Notes: a model not told the origin generated them from the letters alone. A DNA stretch of 6,797 nt from CAYHZL01 sp964361075 (GCA_964361075.1 CAYHZL010000185.1:1-6797), one strand, 5' to 3'; shown: positions 1 through 5,846, numbered from the stretch's first letter. Program-made: numbers and translations.

Positions 1-149
1 CGCATGGCTCCATCATCGCCATCTTATGTGCACTGAGTACGAAACTTTTTCTTCTACCAACATCTGCTGAATGGTTGTTTCTCGGCATTTCTTTTTTATT
101 GTGGCGCCGGAATTTGTCTCTACATAATGAAATGGCTCTGCTGAGATAA
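1..149 (+). CDS. C-terminal fragment of a probable membrane protein, 5' end outside window
   Basis: An open frame runs in from the window edge (first full codon at base 3) and stops at TAA 147-149, giving about 48 residues. The peptide has two hydrophobic stretches (GSIIAILCALSTKLFLL and WLFLGISFLLW) separated by a short polar turn, and ends in a basic tail (WRRN...LLR). That is the pattern expected for the last membrane segments of an integral membrane protein. I do not recognise the family. The C-terminus of an acyltransferase such as PlsY or of another lipid enzyme is conceivable, but no diagnostic motif is visible. The fragment is short, so a chance open frame cannot be excluded. It ends about 100 bases before the restriction gene and may be the native neighbour that preceded the LPS operon. 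Confidence 0.4.
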   Translation, partial: HGSIIAILCALSTKLFLLPTSAEWLFLGISFLLWRRNLSLHNEMALLR

Positions 150-178
150 TTAGAAAAAATGTTTTTATATTAGCTTCA

Positions 179-187
179 TGCTATGAT
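179..187 (+). promoter_or_regulatory. Possible extended -10 promoter ahead of the R-M genes
   Basis: TGCTATGAT matches the extended -10 form TGnTATAAT with one hexamer mismatch. No good -35 hexamer lies 16-18 bases upstream; the best stretch is the T-run near 161-166. Transcription would begin near 194, leaving a leader of about 60 bases before the ATG at 256. It is the only promoter-like site I see between the upstream fragment and the endonuclease. If used, it could drive the R-M genes and, by read-through, the LPS operon. If the host is a Bacteroidota, its main sigma factor prefers a different -7 element, so the call is weak. Confidence 0.3.
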
Positions 188-235
188 GTGAGATGACTGT
201 TTCAAAATAGAATTACAAACTGGACGACACAGAAA

Positions 236-251
236 CTTAACTACATTTAAG
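236..251 (+). repeat. Small inverted repeat just ahead of the endonuclease start
   Basis: CTTAA (236-240) and TTAAG (247-251) are inverted around a 6-base loop, ending 4 bases before the ATG at 256. No Shine-Dalgarno sequence precedes this ATG. In RNA the 5-bp stem would be weak (one G:C pair), so a role in limiting endonuclease translation is only a possibility. A short AT palindrome like this can easily arise by chance. Confidence 0.25.
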
Positions 252-261
252 CACTATGAAT
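252..261 (+). repeat. Left copy of 10-bp direct repeat flanking the R-M cassette
   Basis: CACTATGAAT spans the endonuclease start codon (ATG 256-258). The identical 10-mer recurs at 2220-2229 across an in-frame ATG at the kdsA start. Neither flanking base matches, so the identity is exactly 10 bases. It may be the footprint of the insertion that placed the R-M genes ahead of kdsA. Confidence 0.5.
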
Positions 262-1038
262 TATTGGACAGAATTAAGTATAGAATACGCAAACCAAAGA
301 TCTTATCTTGATGACCTATTTCAAGTATATCCGACTATTCCAGAAGGTATCAGAGACATTAATGCAGACCGCTGGATAAACATTGAAAAGGCTTTTGATA
401 AGAAAAATAATGATGCGTTAATAAGAGAACTATTAAAACTAAATCTTTTTCCTATAAAAGACAGTTACATTGCTTATTTAAAACGAGACGCTTCATCCAT
501 AGATCGTAACCCAAAAACTATTAGTAGAATCTGTGGTCGCCTTTATGAAATGGGACTCGACAAAATCTTTGAACGTTGCAGTGAACCAAAAGAAACTAAC
601 CGACAAATCGGACCATTTTTTAAACGTTGGATAAACAGTAAAACATTAGGTATTCAGCCTGTTGGACTTGATGATTTCATAAAAAATAAAAAAGATGCAA
701 TTTTAAATGGCAGCGATAAGCAATTAATGGATTTTGCAGCAGGTGAATTGAATTACAAACATACTAAAGGTTTGGATTTCATTGGTCGCTTTAACGGAAA
801 ATACGTAATTGGTGAAGCGAAATTTTTAACCGACTTTGGCGGACATCAAAATGCACAATTCAATGATGCCATTAGTACGATTAAAGCAAAAAATGTAAAG
901 GCAGTTAAAGTTGCTATTCTTGATGGAGTTTTATACATCAAAGGTAAAAACAAAATGTATAAAGATATTAATACAAAATACAAAGACCTTAATATAATGA
1001 GCAGTTTGGTGCTGCGTGAATTTTTATATCAAATCTAA
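256..1038 (+). CDS. Type II restriction endonuclease, PD-(D/E)XK-like
   Basis: The 260-residue protein probably cuts unmethylated DNA in partnership with the adenine methyltransferase that starts 6 bases after its stop. In the C-terminal half, KGLDFIGRFNGKYVIGEAKF carries D174, E187 and K189 (D-x12-E-x-K). This fits the metal-binding core of the PD-(D/E)XK nuclease fold: a loop acidic residue, then a beta-strand ending in ExK. It is followed at once by TDFGGHQNAQFNDA (192-205), a polar block that looks conserved and may hold DNA-contact or structural residues. The N-terminal half is charged and mostly helical in character, with no signal peptide or membrane segment. The length is ordinary for a type II enzyme. 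The ATG at 256 has no Shine-Dalgarno. Base composition is AT-rich: the hand-counted line 421-480 has 13 G/C of 60. Leu TTA and Arg AGA codons are common, unlike the LPS genes, which fits horizontal transfer. The exact family and recognition site are unknown to me; a Tsp45I-type enzyme crossed my mind but I cannot verify it. Confidence 0.8.
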   Translation: MNYWTELSIEYANQRSYLDDLFQVYPTIPEGIRDINADRWINIEKAFDKKNNDALIRELLKLNLFPIKDSYIAYLKRDASSIDRNPKTISRICGRLYEMGLDKIFERCSEPKETNRQIGPFFKRWINSKTLGIQPVGLDDFIKNKKDAILNGSDKQLMDFAAGELNYKHTKGLDFIGRFNGKYVIGEAKFLTDFGGHQNAQFNDAISTIKAKNVKAVKVAILDGVLYIKGKNKMYKDINTKYKDLNIMSSLVLREFLYQI

Positions 1039-1044
1039 AATTTT

Positions 1045-2208
1045 ATGCAGTTACAATACCCAAATAAAAAGACAGAAAAAGAAATATTTGATAGTATTCC
1101 AAATATTGAATTGGAACGAATAAATTCCAGTGCAAATCTTAATTTACTTATTCATTCAAATAATTTAGTTGCATTAAAACAACTCATAACAAAACACAAT
1201 CTTGCAGGTAAAATAGATTTAGTTTACATAGACCCACCATTTGCTACCAACAACACATTCACAATTACCGAAGGCAGAGCAAGCACAATCAGCAATAGTT
1301 CAAATGGAACTGTTGCGTATAAAGACACTTTGAAAGGTTTTGACTTTATTGAGTTTTTGCGTGAACGCTTGGTGCTATTAAAAATGTTACTTTCTGACAG
1401 GGGTTCTATTTATTTACATATTGATTATAAAATTGGTCATTATGTAAAAATTATAATGGATGAAATTTTCGGAATTGAGAATTTCAGAAATGACATTACC
1501 AGAGTGAAATGCAATCCGAAAAATTTCGAGCGTAAAGGTTATGGCAACATAAAAGATTTGATTTTATTCTACTCGAAATCCGATAACTTAATTTGGAACG
1601 AACCAAAAGTTTCTTACACCGAAGAAGATAAACTCAAACTTTTTCCAAAGAAAGATAAAGCCGGCAGACACTACACCACAATCCCTTTGCATGCTCCTGG
1701 TGAAACCAAAAACGGAAAAACATCTCAAGCCTTCAAAGGAATTTTACCTCCCCAAGGCAGACATTGGAGAAGTAATGTCGAAGTCTTAGAACAGTTGGAT
1801 AATGAAGGATTAATTGAATGGAGTGATAATGGAAATCCAAGAAAGATAATTTACTTTGATGAACAAGAAGGTAAGCGTATACAAGACATTTGGGAATTTA
1901 AGGACCCACAATATCCTGTTTATCCTACAGAAAAAAATTCTGACTTGTTAGATATCATTGTAAAAACTTCTTCAAATGAAAATAGTATTATTCTTGATTG
2001 TTTTGCTGGTTCTGGTACAACATTAAAGGCTGCACAAAAAAATGGAAGACATTGGATAGGTATTGACCAATCTGAGGAAGCAATTAAAGCTATTACAACC
2101 AAACTAGACACAGTTGAAGGCGACCTTTTTGTTTCAAATGTAGATTATCAAATACTGGCAGAAAATAGCGCAGCACACAACAACACATTTGCTAAAGCTG
2201 TGGTTTAG
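1045..2208 (+). CDS. Type II DNA adenine-N6 methyltransferase, beta class
   Basis: This 387-residue enzyme probably methylates adenine in the site cut by the upstream endonuclease, protecting host DNA with S-adenosylmethionine as donor. Catalytic motif IV is DPPF (63-66, in LVYIDPPFATNN). The AdoMet-binding motif I, FAGSGTT (320-326, in ILDCFAGSGTTLKAA), lies near the C-terminus. Motif IV before motif I defines the beta class, and DPPF rather than SPPY favours adenine N6 over cytosine N4. The segment between (HAPGETKNGKT, LPPQGRHWR, DIWEFKDPQYPVYPTEKN) resembles the central and C-terminal parts of type III Mod-like methylases. The protein is far shorter than a typical Mod, and there is no Res helicase gene, so type II is the better call. 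It starts 6 bases after the endonuclease stop with no visible Shine-Dalgarno, suggesting reinitiation or coupled translation. The gene looks intact and shares the low GC of the endonuclease. Confidence 0.93.
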   Translation: MQLQYPNKKTEKEIFDSIPNIELERINSSANLNLLIHSNNLVALKQLITKHNLAGKIDLVYIDPPFATNNTFTITEGRASTISNSSNGTVAYKDTLKGFDFIEFLRERLVLLKMLLSDRGSIYLHIDYKIGHYVKIIMDEIFGIENFRNDITRVKCNPKNFERKGYGNIKDLILFYSKSDNLIWNEPKVSYTEEDKLKLFPKKDKAGRHYTTIPLHAPGETKNGKTSQAFKGILPPQGRHWRSNVEVLEQLDNEGLIEWSDNGNPRKIIYFDEQEGKRIQDIWEFKDPQYPVYPTEKNSDLLDIIVKTSSNENSIILDCFAGSGTTLKAAQKNGRHWIGIDQSEEAIKAITTKLDTVEGDLFVSNVDYQILAENSAAHNNTFAKAVV

Positions 2209-2214
2209 ACTTCA

Positions 2215-2232
2215 ATGAACACTATGAATACT
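2215..2232 (+). repeat. Imperfect 9-bp tandem duplication at the kdsA start
   Basis: ATGAACACT (2215-2223) is followed directly by ATGAATACT (2224-2232), differing at one base and encoding Met-Asn-Thr twice. This creates two in-frame ATG candidates for kdsA. The second ATG is inside the right copy of the 10-bp direct repeat, so the first unit may be a by-product of the event that joined the R-M cassette to kdsA. Confidence 0.6.
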
Positions 2233-3051
2233 ATATCTATTCAATCAATTAAAATCGGCGGTAATAATCCGCTGGTGCTTATTGCGGGACCGTGTGTCGT
2301 AGAAAACCGCGACATGATTTTTTTAATCGCAGAAAAAATAAAACAGTTCACCACGAAGCTCGGCATTCCTTTTATTTTTAAATCATCATACAAAAAAGCC
2401 AATCGCACAAGTCTTGGTGGATTTGTAACAATAGGAATGGATGAAGCATTAAAAATTCTTTCCGATGTAAAAAAAGAATTTCAATTGCCGATTCTTACAG
2501 ACGTGCATACTACTGAAGAAATTAAATCGGCGGCGGATGTTGCTGACGTGTTACAAATTCCCGCGTTCCTTTGCCGCCAAACTGATTTATTGCTCGCGGC
2601 TGGTAATTCAGGAAAAGTTGTGAACATCAAGAAAGGACAATTTCTTGCGCCTGAAGATATGAAACATCCGATTGAAAAAGTTGAGTCAACCGGAAACAGA
2701 CAGATTCTTTCAACTGAACGCGGTGCAAGTTTCGGCTACCATAATCTTGTTGTTGATATGCGCAGTTTTCCAATCATGCGCTCGTTTGGTTATCCGGTTA
2801 TTCTCGATGCGACACATTCCGTGCAATTACCGAGCGGTGAAAACGGAAAGAGCGGCGGACAACCGCAATTTATTTTTCCGATTGCGCGCGCCGGTGTAGC
2901 TGTTGGCATTGATGGTTTGTTTATCGAAACGCATCCTAATCCTTCGCAAGCATTGAGTGATGCTGCGAGCCAATTGCCATTGGAAAATCTTGAAACGTTG
3001 TTGATGCAAGTTGTTGAGATTGATAGAGTCGTCAAGGCTATGAATATATAG
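2215..3051 (+). CDS. kdsA: 3-deoxy-8-phosphooctulonate (Kdo-8-P) synthase, metal-dependent type
   Basis: KdsA condenses phosphoenolpyruvate with D-arabinose-5-phosphate to give Kdo-8-phosphate in the cytoplasm, the committed step to the Kdo of LPS. At 278 residues it has normal family length as a TIM barrel. Family motifs are present: IAGPCVVEN (23-31), FKSSYKKANRTS (55-66, phosphate and substrate binding), LTDVH, and DATHSVQLP (198-206). It has Cys27 where metal-independent enzymes such as E. coli KdsA have Asn. With H201, E238 and D249 this reproduces the Cys-His-Glu-Asp metal site known from Aquifex KdsA, with the same spacings (174, 37, 11). The start may be ATG 2215 or the in-frame ATG 2224; neither has a clear Shine-Dalgarno. 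The gene begins 6 bases after the methyltransferase stop and lies 16 bases before kdsD, whose product makes its substrate. Confidence 0.96.
   Translation: MNTMNTISIQSIKIGGNNPLVLIAGPCVVENRDMIFLIAEKIKQFTTKLGIPFIFKSSYKKANRTSLGGFVTIGMDEALKILSDVKKEFQLPILTDVHTTEEIKSAADVADVLQIPAFLCRQTDLLLAAGNSGKVVNIKKGQFLAPEDMKHPIEKVESTGNRQILSTERGASFGYHNLVVDMRSFPIMRSFGYPVILDATHSVQLPSGENGKSGGQPQFIFPIARAGVAVGIDGLFIETHPNPSQALSDAASQLPLENLETLLMQVVEIDRVVKAMNI
2220..2229 (+). repeat. Right copy of 10-bp direct repeat flanking the R-M cassette
   Basis: CACTATGAAT is identical to 252-261 and centred on the alternative kdsA start codon (ATG 2224-2226). Joining the leader up to 251 directly to this copy would place the kdsA ATG 2224 exactly where the endonuclease ATG now sits. 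That would be a tidy ancestral arrangement. Confidence 0.5.
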
Positions 3052-3067
3052 AGGCTTCAGAAAAATT

Positions 3068-4060
3068 ATGAGCGCAACAACACAATCAATTGAAAAAGGA
3101 AAAGAAGTTATTCGGATTGAAGCCGATGCAATTCTTGCTCTCTCTGCTCGCATTGATGAATCGTTTGAACGTGCAGTGCAAATTATTTTTGAATGTGCCG
3201 GAAGAACAATCATCACCGGCATGGGAAAATCCGGATTGATTGCGCGAAAAATTGTTGCAACGATGAATTCGACCGGAACGCCCGCGCTCTTTTTGCATCC
3301 TTCGGATGCGGTGCATGGCGATTTAGGAATGGTTCGCAAAGATGATGTTGTTGTGTGTATTTCAAAAAGCGGCGACACGCACGAACTTCGTCAGTTGCTG
3401 CCGATGTTTAAACGCATTGGCGTGCCGATTATTTCGATGGTTGGTAATGTGCAATCGCATCTTGCGTTGCAATCAGATGTTGTTCTTGATATTTCTGTGA
3501 AGGAAGAAGCGTGTCCGCATGATCTTGCACCGACTTCTTCTACAACTGCAACATTGGTGATGGGCGATGCGCTTGCAGTCGTGTTGTTGGATAAACGAAA
3601 TTTTTCGAAAGATGATTTTGCCATGTTTCATCCTGGCGGCAATTTGGGAAAACGGCTATTGTTGAAAATTGAAGAGCTGATGATTGACGGTATCAGCGTG
3701 CCAAAAGTTGGATTGAAAACAAATTTGAAAGATGCTATTCTCGAAATGACAACAAAGCGTTTGGGTGCAACGTGTGTTGTTGATGGCGCGGGTGTTTTAG
3801 CAGGAATTATTACTGATGGTGATTTGAGACGGTTGCTTCAAAAAACGAACGACATTTCCGGTTTCATTGCGGAAGAAGTGATGACGAAAAATCCGCGAAC
3901 AATTAAAAAAGGTTCGCTCGCTGCAACTGCATTGCAAGAAGTCGAATCATTCAGCATTACGCAATTAATCATCGTGGATGAGAAACACATTCCGGTTGGC
4001 ATGGTGCATCTTCATGATTTGGTGAAAGCCGGATTAGGCGGAAGGGAAGCTGCGGGATGA
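3068..4060 (+). CDS. kdsD: D-arabinose-5-phosphate isomerase (SIS plus two CBS domains)
   Basis: The enzyme interconverts ribulose-5-phosphate and arabinose-5-phosphate, supplying KdsA. Its 330 residues match the KdsD/KpsF/GutQ family length. The N-terminal SIS domain (about 35-170) shows GMGKSG (51-56), HPSDAVHGDLGM (77-88) and SKSGDT (99-104), the usual sugar-phosphate loops. FHPGGNLGKRL follows, bearing the His conserved in this family. Two CBS repeats fill the C-terminus: the first around MTTKRLGATCVVDG...GIITDGDLRRLL, the second from VMTKNPRTI to GMVHLHDLVKAGL. The start ATG at 3068 follows a weak AGAGG (3050-3054) that overlaps the kdsA stop. The 3' end overlaps lptC by ATGA. Placement beside kdsA and the lpt genes favours the LPS-dedicated isomerase over the sugar-operon paralogue GutQ. 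Confidence 0.95.
   Translation: MSATTQSIEKGKEVIRIEADAILALSARIDESFERAVQIIFECAGRTIITGMGKSGLIARKIVATMNSTGTPALFLHPSDAVHGDLGMVRKDDVVVCISKSGDTHELRQLLPMFKRIGVPIISMVGNVQSHLALQSDVVLDISVKEEACPHDLAPTSSTTATLVMGDALAVVLLDKRNFSKDDFAMFHPGGNLGKRLLLKIEELMIDGISVPKVGLKTNLKDAILEMTTKRLGATCVVDGAGVLAGIITDGDLRRLLQKTNDISGFIAEEVMTKNPRTIKKGSLAATALQEVESFSITQLIIVDEKHIPVGMVHLHDLVKAGLGGREAAG
4041..4049 (+). promoter_or_regulatory. Shine-Dalgarno-like purine tract for lptC
   Basis: GAAGGGAAG lies 7 bases before ATG 4057 and 10 before the next in-frame ATG 4060, inside the kdsD coding end. It supports independent ribosome loading on lptC despite the 4-base overlap, but does not decide between the two adjacent ATGs. Confidence 0.45.
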
Positions 4061-4587
4061 TGCGGATTATTTCTTTTGTCTTTCTTATTCCAATGCTGTA
4101 CGGCTGTGCGGAAAAAATTAAACCGTCTGCGCTCGGCGGTATTTCCAGCGCATCGCTTCCCGCGCAAGAAAGTTGGAACACAACAATTACATTTACCGAT
4201 TCCGGTATTGTAAAAGCGGTTGTGAAGGCGGGACATATTTCTGCGTATGAACATACACGCATCACGCAATTGGATTCTTCCGTACGAGTTGATTTTTTTG
4301 ATGAGAAAGGAAACCATTCCTCTGTGCTCACATCACGCCGCGCACAAGTTGACGAGGGAACAAACAATCTTGAAGCAATCGGCAATGTAGTTGTTAAATC
4401 TGACAGCGGTGTAATAGTTGAAACTGAAAAATTATTTTGGGATAATCCGCGAGAGAGAATTCATTCACAGGAATTTGTGCGTATCACTTCACCAAAAGAA
4501 AAATTGCAAGGCATAGGATTTGAATCTGACCAGCAACTGCGGAATTATAAAATATTCAAAGTCAGTGGAACGGCGGAGTCGAAATAA
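4057..4587 (+). CDS. lptC: LptC-like LPS export periplasmic lipoprotein
   Basis: LptC receives LPS from the LptBFG transporter at the inner membrane and passes it to LptA. The 176-residue product starts with a short hydrophobic signal ending in the lipobox L-Y-G-C (14-17), so it should be a lipoprotein anchored through Cys17 rather than by an uncleaved helix as in E. coli LptC. The mature part is beta-rich and carries the pattern of this family in the FCB group: SVLTSRRAQVDEGTNNLEAIGNVVVKS (89-115 region), ETEKLFWDNPRERI, and GIGFESDQQLRNYKIFKVSG near the end. Its ATG overlaps the kdsD stop (ATGA 4057-4060), typical of translational coupling. Its TAA is followed immediately, in the same reading frame, by the TTG of lptA. 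Assignment rests on motif pattern and position, since LptC proteins diverge strongly. Confidence 0.87.
   Translation: MMRIISFVFLIPMLYGCAEKIKPSALGGISSASLPAQESWNTTITFTDSGIVKAVVKAGHISAYEHTRITQLDSSVRVDFFDEKGNHSSVLTSRRAQVDEGTNNLEAIGNVVVKSDSGVIVETEKLFWDNPRERIHSQEFVRITSPKEKLQGIGFESDQQLRNYKIFKVSGTAESK
4575..4578 (+). promoter_or_regulatory. Ribosome binding site deciding the lptA TTG start
   Basis: GGAG, in the context GGCGGAG 4572-4578, lies 9 bases before TTG 4588. The codon just upstream is the in-frame TAA of lptC, so no earlier start is possible. Later ATG codons would remove the signal peptide and the first LptA repeats, so the spacing favours TTG as the true start. Confidence 0.6.
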
Positions 4588-5844
4588 TTGCGCGCAGCGT
4601 GGTGGAACATATTTTTTTTCTGTCTTGTGCAGCAGCTTTCCGCGCAGGAATCAAATCTGATTGTGCTGCAAAATGCAGATAGTTTGGTAGGAAGCAGAAC
4701 GCCAACGGGAGAAGATATTCGATTGTTGAGCGGGCATGTTCGTTTTTCGCAAAGCAATGTGCGCGTGTGGTGTAACAAAGCTATTCAATATCTTACGCGA
4801 AACGAAGTAGAACTGATTGGTAACGTAAAAGTTGTGCGCGATACCGTTACGTTGACGGCAAAGCACGGAATGTATTTCGGAAACACAAAGCAAGCAACGT
4901 GCGAAGAAAATGTTCGTCTTGAAACGAAGCATGTTGTTCTCTATGCCGATTATGGAACATACTTCAGTGAAGAAAAACGAGCGTACTTTCATAAAAATGT
5001 TCGTGTCATAGATTCTGCCACAACTATTTTCAGTGATGAGCTGACGTATTTTGAAAAAGAACGGAAGTCAATCGCGGTATCGAATGTAAGAATTGTGAAC
5101 GCGAGCGATAACATTACGATGTTCGGTCAGTATCTCGAACATTTCGATGAAAAAAAATACAGCAAAATGACGCAACATCCTTTTCTGATGCAGATTGATA
5201 CATCGTCGAAAGGTGAGATTGATACATTGGCGGTTAAAAGTTTAGTGATGGAGTCGTTCGATGATTCGTCAAGAAAAATGTTGGCAAATGATAGCGTTGT
5301 GATTGTGCGTGGCGAACTTGCCGCGCGATGTGGTGTGGTGCAATATTTTACAAAAGATGAACGTATTGAATTGCAGACGAATCCTGTCGTGTGGTATGAA
5401 CAGAATCAAATAACGGGAGATTCTATTTCGTTGTTTCTTCGTAAGAACAAATTGCAGACTGCAGCAATTCGCGGGCGTGCATTTGCCATTTCGCAGAGCG
5501 ACAGCAATTTTAAAAATCGGTATAACCAATTGACCGGTAGAAAAATTATGATGCACTTTGCAGAAAATAAGCTGAGCGAGATGATTGTAGAACGAAATGC
5601 CATCAGTCTTTATTTTCTCTACGACGGGAAAAAGCCAAATGGTATGAATAAAACAAGCGGCGATTATATCTCGACACACTTTAAGGATGGTACACTCGAA
5701 ACAATCCGAGTGTTAAAAGGAATTGAAGGATTATATTATCCCGAAAATCTTGTCGTAAAAAATGAAAACAAATACAATATAGATGGTTTTCTTTTACGCA
5801 ACGATCGTCCGACCTATCACACAGTTTTTGGGAAAGCAAAATAA
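4588..5844 (+). CDS. lptA: LptA/OstA-like periplasmic LPS-transport protein, long form, TTG start
   Basis: This 418-residue protein probably forms the periplasmic beta-jellyroll conduit between LptC and the outer-membrane LptD. After TTG 4588, residues 1-19 form a signal peptide (Arg2, hydrophobic NIFFFCLV, then LSA before Gln20) suited to signal peptidase I. From residue 50 the chain falls into units beginning at 50, 79, 108, 137 and 166: four spacings of exactly 29, with four starting NVxx and each with an aromatic pair or Tyr near unit position 18-19. This fits the repeating strands of the OstA/LptA fold. A second OstA-like segment follows, with NPVVW...NQITGDSISLFL near 270-290. The protein is more than twice the length of E. 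coli LptA (about 185 residues), resembling the long OstA-like proteins of Bacteroidota. It lacks the large barrel domain of LptD. lptC abuts it upstream and lptB starts 2 bases downstream. Confidence 0.85.
   Translation: MRAAWWNIFFFCLVQQLSAQESNLIVLQNADSLVGSRTPTGEDIRLLSGHVRFSQSNVRVWCNKAIQYLTRNEVELIGNVKVVRDTVTLTAKHGMYFGNTKQATCEENVRLETKHVVLYADYGTYFSEEKRAYFHKNVRVIDSATTIFSDELTYFEKERKSIAVSNVRIVNASDNITMFGQYLEHFDEKKYSKMTQHPFLMQIDTSSKGEIDTLAVKSLVMESFDDSSRKMLANDSVVIVRGELAARCGVVQYFTKDERIELQTNPVVWYEQNQITGDSISLFLRKNKLQTAAIRGRAFAISQSDSNFKNRYNQLTGRKIMMHFAENKLSEMIVERNAISLYFLYDGKKPNGMNKTSGDYISTHFKDGTLETIRVLKGIEGLYYPENLVVKNENKYNIDGFLLRNDRPTYHTVFGKAK
4735..5172 (+). repeat. Five 29-30-residue repeat units within LptA
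   Basis: Codons 50-195 encode units starting at residues 50 (HVRF), 79 (NVKV), 108 (NVRL), 137 (NVRV) and 166 (NVRI). The first four are exactly 29 residues and the fifth is 30. Shared features are N-V-R/K at positions 1-3, a hydrophobic strand near 9-12, Y-F or Y-L near 18-19, and K/R about 4-5 residues later. The repetition shows in protein sequence only; the DNA is not obviously repeated, so it is an old structural repeat and not a recent duplication. Confidence 0.75.
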
Positions 5845-5846
5845 CA

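Noticed and set aside
150..255. C-box operator for an R-M controller protein
   Set aside because: There is no paired GACT/AGTC arrangement and no small helix-turn-helix gene in the window.
210..760. Exact 11-mer GAATTACAAAC at 210-220 and 750-760
   Set aside because: It is an AT-rich word, the second copy is inside the endonuclease coding sequence, and neither position has structural meaning. Chance is the simplest explanation.
1045..2208. Methyltransferase as a type III Mod subunit
   Set aside because: Its motifs resemble Mod, but 387 residues is too short, no Res helicase-nuclease gene follows, and a small PD-(D/E)XK nuclease gene lies directly upstream. A type II system fits better.
2827..3378. 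A 183-codon open frame on the minus strand
   Set aside because: It lies wholly opposite kdsA and kdsD, which have complete conserved motifs; its product has no recognisable domain. It is a shadow of the coding strand.
3969..4385. Minus-strand open frame of 138 codons across the kdsD-lptC junction
   Set aside because: It is antisense to two well-supported genes and has no family features, so it is a shadow.
4588..5844. LptD (outer-membrane LPS translocon) instead of LptA
   Set aside because: The 418-residue length, the absence of a large C-terminal barrel domain and the position between lptC and lptB point to an LptA/OstA-like periplasmic protein.
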